64,000 nucleotides of DNA from positions 248,001-312,000 of the forward strand of contig JALLLT010000040.1 of the NCBI GenBank assembly GCA_025266875.1, in the 5' to 3' direction. This document shows, in pieces, positions 22,044 to 33,143 of the stretch. How positions within the stretch are numbered: the stretch's first letter is position 1; the number at the start of each line of letters is the position of its first letter. The translations under genes were made by a program, and so were the position numbers. The notes under the pieces are model-generated. The model was given only the letters and a program-made list of their open reading frames with translations, was not told where the DNA came from and made no database searches. The DNA comes from Fennellomyces sp. T-0311. Taxonomy: Eukaryota > Mucoromycota > Mucoromycetes > Mucorales > Lichtheimiaceae.

Positions 22044-22051
22044 TATAAAAG
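22044..22051 (+). promoter_or_regulatory. TATA box upstream of aminotransferase
   Basis: TATAAAAG, 10 nt after the methyltransferase stop and 95-203 nt upstream of the three in-frame starts of the aminotransferase. If it is used, all three ATGs and a 21-codon upstream frame (22080-22142) would be in the transcript. Confidence 0.45.
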
Positions 22052-22246
22052 GGGCGGAAATATAGTTTATTTCGGACAAATGGTTAAGCGCTGCATCGGC
22101 ATCAACCGTGATTGGGCATCTGCAATCGTAATCGTCACATGAATTACATCCCCCTCTTTTTAAATCGCGGGGCAAATAGAATGGCGTATCTTCTTCGCTT
22201 ACTTTTAGTGCCACTTGTGCTCTACACTTTATACCACACTCTCAAC

Positions 22247-23702
22247 ATGTCCGCCCAACGCAAGCTCTGCATGATTCCTGGTAAATACACTGGACGCGCT
22301 GAAAGAGCACGCGCACTAATCCGACGCGCACAAAGGTCCCATCGAGTTCCACGAAGACGTCTTGTCATCGATGGCCACTCCTGCCACCTCGCACGTCGAC
22401 CCCCTCTTTGTCCCCGTCTTTGGTGAGGCCATTGAGATGACCCGCAAGGCTTTGTTGTCGGAGAAGGCCCAGCCCTTCATTGTGTCCGGCTCTGGCACCC
22501 TTGGTTGGGATATGATGGTCAACTTGATCGAGGCTGGCGATGAGGTTTTGATTCTGAACACGGGTTACTTTGGCGATCACTTTGCTGACTGGTATGGGAA
22601 GCTGTGTGTGTGTATGTGTTGCTTGACGATGACTAATCGGGTGTCTATAGCCTGGAGACCTATGGCGCCAAGACCACCCACTTGCGCGCTGAGATTGGCA
22701 CTCGCCCCACAAACGAGCAGATCAAGCAGGCTGTTTCTGCAAAGAAGTACAAGATGGTGACTGTGACCCACGTTGACACCTCGTAAGCTTTTTGGGTTCC
22801 CACGTAACGTATATGTGATAGCGGCAACTTAAATTTTTTGATTTATAGCACTGGTGTCTTGTCGGACATTAAGAGCGTGGCTGAGATTGTGAAGGCCGCT
22901 TCACCCGAAACCTTGGTTGTTGTTGATGGTGTGTGTTCGGTCGGCTCGGAAGAAATCCGTTTCGATGAATGGAACTTGGACATCGTCATCACTGGCTCGC
23001 AGAAGGGTTTGGGCGTCCCTCCTGGCTTGTCGCTTGTTATTGCCAGCCCATACGCTATTGAGGTCTTCAAGAACCGCAAGACTCCCGTCCAATCCTACTA
23101 TTCAAACTGGAACAAGTGGTTGCCTAGTAAGTGGCATGAGTGGGAAAAAGCCACGGGATAAGAAAAAAGGGGGTATGAAACTGACGTATGGAATAAGTCA
23201 TGCAATCCTATGAGGCACGCAAGCCCGCTTATTTCGCCACCCCCGCCGTTCAATTGATCTATGCCTTGCACACCTCCTTGAAGCAGATCACGAGCCAGCC
23301 CATGGAAGTCCGTTTCGCCAAGCACTACCAAGTGGCTTCGAACTTTAGAAAGACAATCAAGGATTTGGGTTTGAAGCAGTTGGCTCAATGTGAAGAGTGC
23401 TCCGCCAATGGTATGACCGCTGTGTGGCTTCCCGAGGGTGTCACCATTCCTCAGCTTGTCCCTGCTTTGGCTGCAAAGGGTGTACAAATTGCTGGCGGTT
23501 TGCACAAGGACTGCGCTACCCAATACTTCAGAATTGGGTAAGTTTCACATGAATTTTTTTTATTATTATTTCGTTATGATGCTAATCGATGTAATTAAGT
23601 CATATGGGCATTTCGGTGATGGATGATGAACGTAAACATATCCAAAAGGTAGTTGATGCACTTACTAGCTCACTTACCGACCTTGGCTATCAAAAGGCCT
23701 AA
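22247..23702 (+). CDS. AGX1: Alanine-glyoxylate / serine-pyruvate aminotransferase
   Basis: Exons 22247-22280, 22336-22591, 22651-22782, 22849-23126, 23198-23537, 23600-23702; 380 residues from this ATG. The protein starts MSAQRKLCMIPGPIEF, as class V aminotransferases do. It contains the SGSGTLGWD cofactor-binding segment, VVVDGVCSVGSEEI with the PLP-ring Asp, and TGSQKGLGVPPG with the Schiff-base Lys (GSQK). The enzyme makes glycine from glyoxylate and alanine with PLP. Two further in-frame ATGs at 22139 and 22181 would add an Arg-containing, Leu-rich leader of 36 or 22 residues that could act as a targeting signal. The C-terminus (GYQKA) is not a standard peroxisomal tripeptide. The choice of start is therefore open. 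Confidence 0.92.
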
Positions 23703-24037
23703 AAAAAACGGAGTTGTTGTTAGAGAAAAAACGTCATGTATAAATGTTTGAAAAAAAAAATTTGGGGAGTTGTTGGATCCCGTTTTGGTCATATTGATAG
23801 ACGGGATGGTTGCCTTATGTAAGAGGAATCAGGCAGGGCACTACTTTGTTTACAATTTCTACCCCGCAAACATGATCCGTGAGCTTGTATCGGAGCGTGT
23901 CAGGATATCGATAAGAGCGAAACTTGTTACATGAAACGAACCAGGAGACTGTCGCTTTTCCCTTTTCTGGTATTTCGCTTTTGTCAATCACCCATAGATG
24001 CATATCGTGAAACGACGGTTATTTTTTTGATGGGTGA

Positions 24038-24045
24038 TATAAATA
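24038..24045 (+). promoter_or_regulatory. TATA box of MFS_1-like gene
   Basis: TATAAATA about 70 nt upstream of the ATG at 24112, a normal distance for a fungal core promoter. Confidence 0.4.
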
Positions 24046-24111
24046 CACCCGTTCTTCTTCCCACTCTCGAGCTATATCTCATTCACACACACTCCTACCC
24101 ATCCGACTATA

Positions 24112-25740
24112 ATGTACTTTCTCTGCAAGCTGTTGTACATAACAGTATTCGCTCTGTTATCAGCTGCACCACCCTATTTGCCACTGTATTACCATGATGT
24201 ACTAGGCTTTACTTCTGATCAAATCGGCTTTACCATTGCCATTGCACCCTTTGTTCAATCTATCGCATGTCCTATCTGGACCTATCTCGTCGATAAGCGC
24301 CCGAAATTACACGGTCCCACGATGGCACTAACCAGCCTTATCGGTGGAATAGCCGTGATGGGTATCATGGGGATTGGTCATTACGTACAGAACAGCGACA
24401 AGGAGGAAACTACTCTCGAAACCAGCAATCGAAGCACCATGCTATTAACGTGCACCTTTGCATTAGCCTTTGCCTTTTTTACCCTCCCCAACACATCGCT
24501 CGTGGACAGTGCTGTCATGAAGATTCTCGGACCCAACAAAATCTTATATGGTAAAATCCCTACTTTTTTCTCATCTGCCTTAATATATATAACTTGCATA
24601 CTTTATATAGGTGAACAGCGATTATGGGGCTCTATTTCTACAGGATTGACTATTCTACTTGTGGGTGTTCTAATTTCTGCCACGGATAATCTCGACAGTC
24701 TGTTCTACGTATTTGCTGGCTCCACTGTATGTTTTATACTCTGTGCCTTCTCTGCCAAGGTAGAGCCACCCCAGCAGGATGAAGAGCAAAGCAGACTCGT
24801 GCCGCCCAACACGGACACCAATTACTATGTCGACAACCAGTTAACGAAAGAACTCACGCAGCACGACGTCGAGACAGATGAAGAAGACGGTGCAAGCTAT
24901 TTGACAGCACCTCACTACGATCGACGACTTTTAAAATTGACTACCACAACGTCGATGGCTAGAACTGTTCGTGAAGAAGCTGACGAAGCACTTGACTCGA
25001 TCTCAGGATTGAACTTGGGTTTGGCCGTGTCCCGAGTAATGTCGGTTGAACATGCGATGACGGGCATATTAGAGGACTCAGAATCCGTCCAGGTCCCATC
25101 AGGATCAACATTTCGATCGCCTCGTGTTCTTACTTTCCTCACGACAACCCTCATGTTCGGTCTTGTTCTTTCGATGCTCATCAACTTTTTGTTCCTGTTC
25201 TTGAGCCAAAGCCTTCATATGCCTGCGTCATGGATCGGTTGGACCGGTCCAGTAGGCGGAGTCACTGAACTTTTCTGCTTCTGTTTCGCTAAACAGGTAT
25301 AGTATTTTTTTCATTTATCCAAAAGCTAAACTAAATCGTATTGATAGATGACCGAACGCTGGGGCGTGACCAATCTTATTGTGGGTGCCCACCTGGTTAC
25401 GATTGTCCGATGCATTTCGTATACTTTACTCGTCCCGGATTCCGTCATCAGCCACTGTTTGGCATTGCTCTTACAAACATTGCACGGTGTTGGTTTTGCC
25501 GTATTTTGGGCCACTGCCGTCAGTGAAATCGATAGCTTTTTCCCACCAGAGCAACGTGCTGTGGCTCAAGGTGTACTTGGTGCTCTCAACCAGGGGCTTG
25601 GTACTGGTTTGGGCGCACTGATTGGCGGTTACATTGACGCTTACTGTGGTACGCTGTGGATGTTCCGTAGCGCCGCAGCCCTGGCAGCTCTGAGTATCGT
25701 TATTTTCGTTGTCGGCCGACACCCTCGTTTTGAAAGCTAA
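24112..25740 (+). CDS. MFS_1-like transporter
   Basis: Exons 24112-24550, 24611-25296 and 25348-25740 give 505 residues. The N-terminus starts directly in helix 1 (LYITVFALLSAAPPYLPLYYHD), typical of the MFS_1_like (LacY/nucleoside-permease-related) family. Then come GFTSDQIG and the PIWTYLVDKRPK loop between helices 2 and 3. The first intron (24551-24610) is 60 nt, a multiple of three, and has no stop. Splicing gives YGEQRLWGSIS, the normal family motif, so I treat it as an intron. A long acidic cytoplasmic loop (about residues 225-330) separates the two six-helix halves. The second half contains the GVLGALNQGLGTGLGALIGG segment. Substrate unknown. Confidence 0.85.
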
Positions 25741-26104
25741 AAAAAAGTATATATATATCGCTTACACTTTTGCATATAATAAATTATGTTTTTTGGACTT
25801 CACGTTGTTGTCATCCATTTCCACTGATACGGTAACCATGAGTTATACCCATGGCAACAAAAACCCAGAGCCAACGTTAAGCGTTGTGTTACCATTTTAT
25901 ATGCAGTAATTTGTATTGCATTCGCCCTTACTTTTCTGAAAACGGGCATTTGACTTTCTAATAATAAAGTCTTTTTTTTGACACCCGCTCGTCTCTGTCT
26001 CTTTTTTTCCCTTCCTTTCCTTTTTCAAGTCTTTAGGTAATGTCCACGATTGAAACGAAATGAGCTTCCCCCTTTGACACACGTTAACTTTAAATAGTCA
26101 CGTC

Positions 26105-27299
26105 ATGGGATGCTGTGTCTCGGTAGACGGTACAGGCGACCACGGGGCAAGAGTGCGTAACGATGAAATTGAGGACCAGCTCCGGATGGAAAAGCTAAAT
26201 ATGAAAAACCAAGTTAAGCTGTTGCTGCTCGGTAAGACAACATGAACCGAGCAACGAAATATGGCTAAATTTGATATTCTAGGGGCGGGTGAGTCCGGCA
26301 AATCGACCTTGTTGAAACAAATGAAACTCATCCACGAGGGCGGTTTCTCACTGGACGAACGTATGGCATACCGTGAAATCATCTACAGCAACGTCATACA
26401 ATCGATGCATGTCATTTTGGAAGCGTTGGATGGACTCGGGCTGACTTTTAGCAACGAAGCATCATTCAAGGCTGCGAAACAAGTCCTAGAACAGCCCGCC
26501 GAAATGATCGACCAAACAGCGATGCCCGAAAGTCTAGTCTCGGCCATTCAAACGCTGTGGAATGATCAAGGCGTACAAGAAGCAGTGAAACGTCGCAATG
26601 AGTTCCAACTGAATGACTCTGCATCCTAGTAAGCCCCACTTGTCCCTTTTCTCGCCATATTCATTGCAGAAAACTTACATGCATATTAGCTATTTCGAAT
26701 CAATGGACAGAATCGGACATGCGGACTATGTCCCGACAGACCAAGATGTTCTCCGCTCACGCGTAAAGTCGACCGGTATCACCGAAACACACTTTCGAAT
26801 GGGCGAGCTGACATATCGCATGTTTGATGTGGGTGGCCAACGCTCCGAACGCAAAAAGTGGATTCATTGCTTTGAAAATGTCACTGCGGTTATTTTTATG
26901 GTGGCCATCTCGGAATACGACCAAGTGCTGATTGAAGACGAAACAGTGAACCGAATGGAAGAAGCGCTCACATTGTTCGACTCAATATGCAACTCTCGCT
27001 GGTTCGAAAACACGTCCATTATTCTATTTTTGAACAAGACCGACCTGTTCAAACAAAAGCTGCCCAACTCACGCCTGAGCGACTATTTTCCCGATTTCCC
27101 AAAAGAAAAAGACGGCGAATACGAAGCAACGAGCACATACCTGATGGAACGCTTCACGTCTCTTAGCAATCATAATGCGCAAAAGCAAATCTATACGCAT
27201 TTCACATGTGCTACTGAAACGGAACAGATTCGATTCGTCATGTCGGCTGTCAACGATATTATTCTTCAAGCCAATTTACGACAAGTAGGCTTACTTTAA
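26105..27299 (+). CDS. Heterotrimeric G-protein alpha subunit
   Basis: Exons 26105-26231, 26283-26628 and 26690-27299 encode 360 residues, normal for the family. All nucleotide-binding motifs are visible: P-loop GAGESGKST, the switch I Arg/Thr in [11 protein letters not shown], switch [18 protein letters not shown] and TCAT. The N-terminus MGCC carries the N-myristoylation Gly2 and two palmitoylation Cys, so it is anchored to the plasma-membrane inner face. The C-terminus NLRQVGLL lacks the Cys four from the end that is the pertussis-toxin site in Gi-type subunits. By family it couples membrane receptors to cAMP or MAP-kinase signalling; the receptor partner is unknown. Confidence 0.95.
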
Positions 27300-30200
27300 G
27301 ACCCTTATACCATCACCATCCCTGCCTCTCTTCCTCTCTACCGCTAAAAAAGTTCTCGATCCCATTCACCCTCCTTATGCGCTTTAATTTTTTTTTATAT
27401 CAGGCGACCTTTTTTTTATATACCAAAACAAAGTTCAAGGGTTAGCCGCTTTGCTTTTTTGAGTAACCAAAACAATAGTTAACGCTGTATCTATCCTAAT
27501 CCGTCCACGCGCTCTGTCATTATTTATTGTTTATTCTCACGGTTTTCGTTCCATTTTATTTTGTCATTTGGCATGAAACGCTAATGCTTCGCCCCATGAC
27601 AAAGATCCTTTCACAACGAAAGTGATGCATGTAGATTACTTTTGAAATTATAATGCTGCATTTGTATGACGTTAGGAATGTGTTATAAATGGAGGGCTGC
27701 ATGCTGAATATTTATACTCGAATGCGCCCGATGGTTGACGTTTTTTGCTATTGTTTTTAACTGTGGTTGCACGGCAGATTGCCCGCATATACCGGGCGTC
27801 GATCATCTTTTGGTCTCGATCTTAATCAGCGGTGGCGTCGCTCGGATCAAGCGACTTGCGCCTGTGCCCCTTGTTTCTATTTGGGCTTTTCAAACGTATC
27901 ATGTAAACAGTGATATCGTAACAGTGTATCACCGATAAGGTGCCATATATAGCTTCATTCGGCCAAACTGTCATGAAATAGAAGCATCGATGGAAGGACT
28001 TTTGTGGGAACCTTCGGGATCAGGTTAAACAACAATAATATATTTGAATTACAGTAGAGGCATTGGATTGCAGATATCTGTTTTATGCGATGTGAAAAAT
28101 ATCATGTGGATGTGACACTCACGGTATTGTATATTCACAGATATAAACTTTTTGCGACTAGTCTTCAATGGCGCTGTTTTCTTTGAAATGATTCCTTCGG
28201 ACAGTATTGCACACTTACTTCTGGTAAGTAATTGAGAAGCATTGCATTTATTTGTGGAAGACTAGTAGACTTGACGCGATAGGGTATGGTCTCTTCCTTA
28301 TCATACATACATCTGGAATTAGAACCAGAACTGATGCCCCGTCTGAAAACTCCTATAGGGAAAAAGACAGGCCAAGGTGGGGTATAAAAGGATCTGGAAT
28401 TCACAAGAGAAAGAAGCTAAGCGATGATAATGGCATATAAACATTGTCCGTGATATGTACCTCGTTCCGTAAGTTAAGTTTTGTATGCTTTGTAGGCTGC
28501 TTCGAGAGATTTCTGGCAATCAGTCACCAAAGTACATAACCCTCTCTTCCCATCGATAAAGTATAGGGAAACTACTGCAATAATTTGTCAGGATCCTAGG
28601 CTAGCGAAGTAATAACATGTGAAGCTATTTTATCCATTGCCTCCAAAGCAATGTTATATATAGATATTTTGAAGGTCGAATATCGATCAACTTTTCTAGA
28701 GATCTGTTACGATGGCGGAGAGACTGAGATTGTCGGGGAGGAAGGAAGGATCGACGTCAATTAAGTCAAATTCATCCTTATGACACCCACATCAATTAAG
28801 ATCTGATTTAAAGGTATACAAAGTCAGCACCAATGTAACATTAACCATATCCATATCATATTTCTCACAAGGATACCCACAGCTTCGATGTTCTTTGTAT
28901 CTCTTCACTTTCAAGTACAGTCGCAATCGATGTGTCTCTTGTCGCAGATACTTTTACTGTGGTTTCCTTGAAAGTATTGTACGATGCTTTACATACATAT
29001 ATTGAATGGTATCAAGCTATAGGTACACATCTATGCCGTGAAAGGAGCATTTATAGGAATATATTGCAAAATCAGCCCGAGCGCAAATTAGCTATTACCC
29101 TCTGTTTACCAAATACATCCGTCGGTTCACACATTGATACTCGGGCAAAGGTAAATATTGTTACTCCGGTGACCGTACACCATTGTTGTCTCCAATCTGA
29201 AAAGTAAATCTTCCGTTACAAAGCGAACGAGGCCGTTCAGGCCGAATTTGATTTTAGCTACATAGGTTATAGGGCTGAAATACGTAAAAGCAAGATATGT
29301 GTTGTGGCATTACTACCCCGAGAAAAGGGGTGGGTTGACTAGGTATTTCGAAATAGTTTTGGTAAATTACCATGTTCCAATAGTTGATTAACAACGAAAT
29401 AATAAATCATGCAACCAAACTCACTTTTACTAGCTAACATTTTCTTTAGGCTATTTGTCAACATCGCTTTAGTTAACTCTGGAAATAATGCGTACCTAGT
29501 CAAACACCTCCAAAAACGAATATGACTCTATTCTTCTAAGCATATGCTTATCCAATCGTTACCGGCGCTGTCCACCGTGAATGGGCGAAGAAGCACTGTT
29601 GAAAAAGGGTTGACATCAAAAGTGCCTTGCAAACTTTGTCAAGACAATTACTCGATATCGCATTGAAGGACCTTTCCCGATATGAGTATACTTGTGCTAC
29701 CAGCACAGATAATAAATCATGAAGAAACCAGACAGTAATATTTTTAACATTCCGATGACGCGATTGTCGTAACCAGTGAAAGTTTAATATTCAAGGAATA
29801 TATTGTGATGCTCATGAGCATCTAGTACGATCATTATTTACGTCAGAGAAAGCAGAGTTTGTTAACTTAAAGTAGCACAAAAGATAAGAATTATTATACT
29901 ATCATCTTACCACCCTTCTTGAATTGTTCTGCGACTTCGCTCGTACGAGTCAATCAACACCCTTTCGTTGCTATTGCGCTCTATACTATGTACAGAAGTT
30001 CCCTTCCATTATATCACATCCCACAGGGTCCCCGGTGCCCCACAGTGGTCTCTGACTCTTTATGCTGTGATCCACGCGTCGTAAACGCAACCGATACGTT
30101 CTTTCTGATGGTATCCCATATCAGTAAAATAGTACCTGTAGTAAATAGCACTTCATTCGTGGCTTCGATATCTCCTATCACCCTTTTGGTTAGGACCAGC

Positions 30201-30794
30201 TGGTCACACCTCTACATGCCATTCTCTTGACGATACCCCACAACTCTCCTTTGACGCACTTTTGGCCTAATAGTCATTAACCATGAATCTTGTCAGAGCT
30301 TACCTAACGTCCACTACGACACGTACAGATACTAAGCGTGGACTCGCGTAACGATCGATACGGAGCCTGTCCAGGATGTACGTATGCTATGATAAGGATC
30401 GCGTGGGGTGTTCGCACAGGCATGATTGGTCTCATCTGAACGCAGCATCCAATTCCATGATGATGAATGGATAAAAGAACAGCGAGGAAGAGACAGTCTC
30501 AGGAAGAGTCAGAAGAAAAGAAGCAATCACATAATCCTGGTCAGATCTGACGAGCAACAAGCAAATGATCAAGATAAAAGCGGAGTTGCACAAGGCGGCA
30601 TATACCGCACTTTTTTCCGCAGCAAAAAAAAAAGGCAAGGCACAATAAAGTTTGGAAAAGTAGGCATGGATCCATCAAATAGGATGCTAAACCTGGGAGC
30701 ACAGACGTTACTTTGTCCTTTTTTGATGAAAAAATGTAACGCGAGAAGGAAATGTAGCTTGAAAGCAGATCGATGGCGCAATTCAAGCAGATAT
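27300..30794. other. Gene-poor AT-rich region
   Basis: 3.5 kb between the G-alpha stop and the peroxiredoxin promoter. Open frames are short and I recognise no protein motif, tRNA or tandem repeat. Some stretches (around 28160-28520 and 28930-29210) keep 80-90 codon frames but look like chance or old relics. Confidence 0.45.
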
Positions 30795-30830
30795 CCAATC
30801 ATTTTGCCTGGGAATCCAGGGCCATATAAA
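30795..30830 (+). promoter_or_regulatory. CCAAT and TATA elements of peroxiredoxin gene
   Basis: CCAAT at 30795-30799 and TATAAA at 30825-30830, followed by a T-rich leader and the ATG at 30887. Spacing fits a strong fungal core promoter. Confidence 0.45.
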
Positions 30831-30886
30831 CGCGACTTTTTTTTCCAGCTTTCTCTTGCAACACTACTTCTTTTCACTTTCCAAAC

Positions 30887-31655
30887 ATGACTCTCAGACT
30901 TGGCTCGACTGCTCCTGGTAAGCTCTTTGTTGTGTGATGACCTGGACGATCGTTTGACACGCGTGGATATCAGACTTTGAAGCCCAAACCACTAAGGGTG
31001 ACATCAAGTTCCACGACTTCATTGGCGACAAGTGGACCATCCTCTTCTCCCATCCCGCCGACTTTAGTAAGTATCTGCTGGTTTGCATGGTTCGAGGACG
31101 GGCTGGCTCACCGAGAACGAAATAGCCCCCGTCTGCACCACCGAGTTGGGTCTTGTTGCTGCTTTGCAGGATGAGTTTGACCAGCGTAATGTCAAGGTGA
31201 TTGGTTTGTCTGCCAACGAGTTGGAGTCCCACAACAAGTGGATCGCCGATATCAACGACATTAGCGGCGTCGACCTTCAGTTCCCCATCATTGCCGATGC
31301 CGACCGCAAGGTGTCTGCTCTGTATGACATGTTGGATCACCAAGACATCACCAACGTTGACGCCAAGGGCATTCCCTTCACCGTGCGTTCTGTCTTCATC
31401 ATTGATCCCAAGAAGACCATCCGCTTGATCCTGTCGTACCCCGCCTCCACCGGCCGTAACTTTGACGAGATCCTGCGCGTCATCGACTCCCTCCAGCTCG
31501 GTGACAAGCACCGCATCACCACCCCCGGCAACTGGAAGAAGGGTGATGATGTCATTGTCCATCCCTCTGTCTCCACCGAGGAAGCTCAAAAGATCTTCCC
31601 CAAGGGCGTCAAGGTGGTCCGTCCCTACCTTCGCTTGACTCCCTCGCCCTTCTAA
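30887..31655 (+). CDS. 1-Cys peroxiredoxin (Prx6 type)
   Basis: Exons 30887-30917, 30974-31066 and 31126-31655; 217 residues. The peroxidatic Cys lies in FTPVCTTE and is brought into frame by the second intron. The preceding DKWTILFSHPADF is the usual active-site strand. The C-terminal half (about residues 130-217) includes RLILSYPASTGRNFDEILRVIDSLQL and VVRPYLRLTPSPF, typical of the Prx6 subfamily dimer region. No resolving Cys in a 2-Cys position is seen, so it should reduce peroxides with an external thiol donor. Codon use is strongly C-ending (GTC, ACC, CTC, AAG), suggesting high expression. Cytosolic by absence of a signal peptide. Confidence 0.95.
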
Positions 31656-31912
31656 TCGCCCTTTCGCCTGCAACATCCTTTTACTCTCACCTCTTTTTGC
31701 CCCTTGCTATGTATCCATAAAAAAATGCACGTCCTCTTATCTTGCGCGCGCAAGCGATCGCTAATAAATAACACAGAAACAAGCTAAAGCTGGAAACCTT
31801 AAAACGGGATGAATGGGGTGTGTTCGGAGTTTGGGAATAGGCAGCTTAAAAATGCAAGTGCGCATCGCGAAACCAAAATTATACGCTCTTTTCCCTCTTT
31901 CCACACAAAACC

Positions 31913-32134
31913 ATGGATATTGGCGAACTTCCCAACCCTTTCAAGCCAAAGAACACCTCGCGCGACGCCAACGGTGACGACAACAGCGGCTACTCTTTCC
32001 AGATCGGCGACTATGACGAAGAACCGCCCCAGAAGCAGCAGCAGCCAGCCCAGGCGCAGGACAAAGGCGTCGCCGCACAAGTGGCTGACAAGGCCAAGGA
32101 AGAAGTGAAAAAGGCCAGTGACAAGGCCAAATAA
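31913..32134 (+). CDS. Small hydrophilic hypothetical protein
   Basis: A 73-codon single-exon gene. The protein is charged and polar: a Pro/Asn-rich start (MDIGELPNPFKPKN), a Gly/Asp-rich middle, a Gln/Pro stretch, then an Ala/Lys/Glu helix with two DKAK units near the C-terminus. The final helix resembles the Lys/Ala repeats of LEA-like or other small stress proteins, but that is only composition. Third-position C/G use matches the neighbouring peroxiredoxin, which favours real coding. Convergent with the FKBP gene, 153 nt away. Confidence 0.6.
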   Translation: MDIGELPNPFKPKNTSRDANGDDNSGYSFQIGDYDEEPPQKQQQPAQAQDKGVAAQVADKAKEEVKKASDKAK

Positions 32135-32287
32135 CCGAGTATACCAGCATTTGCATCAGCAACGGCATCATTCTGTGTGATATAGTGTATAGGAAAAAGG
32201 AATAAAACGACTGTTACATACGTGGCGAAGTGATCTGGAACCCGTTGTTACACGACATTGGCGAAGAGGGGAATTCTTGGCTTTCTT

Positions 32288-33143
32288 TTACTCTTTCTTC
32301 TGAGCGCTATCAGCCTTCTTCTCCTCCTTCTTTTCGGGCGCGGCCTTCTGGCTGCCTCCGATGGCACGCTTGAGAACCCATCCGATCGCCAGCAAGACCG
32401 TGGCAGCACCGGCGATAAATGTCGGCGACTGCACGCTAATTTAGGCATAGAATGTGAGCTTTGCTTTTGTGTACTGGTCGACGCACCGCATAAACAGCAC
32501 TTACTCGATTGTCTCCAAAAAGCCGGCCTGGCTCTCCTCTTCAGCCTTCGCGCCAAACGAGCGGGCGCCAGGCTTGATGCCCATCAGCTCGACCTCAAAC
32601 ACCAGCGTGGCACCGCCCGGAATAGCGCTTCCGGCTCCTTTAGCACCGTAACCCCACTCCGGTGGAATCACCAATCGACGCTTCTCGCCTACACACATAC
32701 TGATTACATCATAAGTGATTCATGCTGAAACAGTCCTCCCAACCCTTACTTTTTCAATCCTTGATCCCAGCCCTTGATGACCTGCCCCGTGCCTAGCGAG
32801 AACTCCAGCGGTTGGTTACGATCAACACTGCTATCAAACTTGGCACCCGTATCAAAGAGCGTGCCGGTGTAATGCATCGACAGCACGTCGCTTATTATCG
32901 AGTCAGCCGTCTCATTGTCTTAAACCTTTTGCTTGTCAACTTTACCCATCTCTCGATCGCGCCGTGCATTCTTCGTCGGGAATGCGTTTTTTGACGCCTA
33001 TCCGAAACGCAATTTAGAACCAAAAACACGGTTGAATCTCGCATTGTAACCTTACCAATCTGCAAAGTTTTAGGTGGCTCCTTTAGGGCACTGACAGCTG
33101 ACACCAAGATAGCCAAAAACGCCAAGAACACGGACGAACGCAT
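32288..33143 (-). CDS. ER FKBP-type peptidyl-prolyl isomerase with C-terminal membrane anchor
   Basis: Five exons; the first is 33056-33143 and encodes a clear signal peptide ([19 protein letters not shown]). Next comes [19 protein letters not shown], then the FKBP domain with [54 protein letters not shown] and [14 protein letters not shown]. These hold the conserved Tyr, Phe, Asp, Trp and Tyr of the drug and proline pocket. Unlike typical FKBP2, which ends in an HDEL-type signal, the last exon encodes a hydrophobic segment ([17 protein letters not shown]) and a Lys/Glu-rich tail ending KKE. It should sit in the ER lumen, anchored by the C-terminus, and assist protein folding. Confidence 0.88.

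Noticed and set aside
12553..24000. Secondary-metabolite biosynthetic cluster around the P450s
   Set aside because: No polyketide synthase, non-ribosomal synthetase, terpene synthase or prenyltransferase is present, so I describe only a P450/transport-rich block.
30894..31676. 260-codon minus-strand frame opposite the peroxiredoxin
   Set aside because: It is the antisense shadow of a strongly codon-biased gene; the plus strand encodes a complete Prx6-type protein.
32258..32728. 156-codon plus-strand frame opposite the FKBP gene
   Set aside because: Antisense shadow; the minus strand gives a full FKBP domain with signal peptide.
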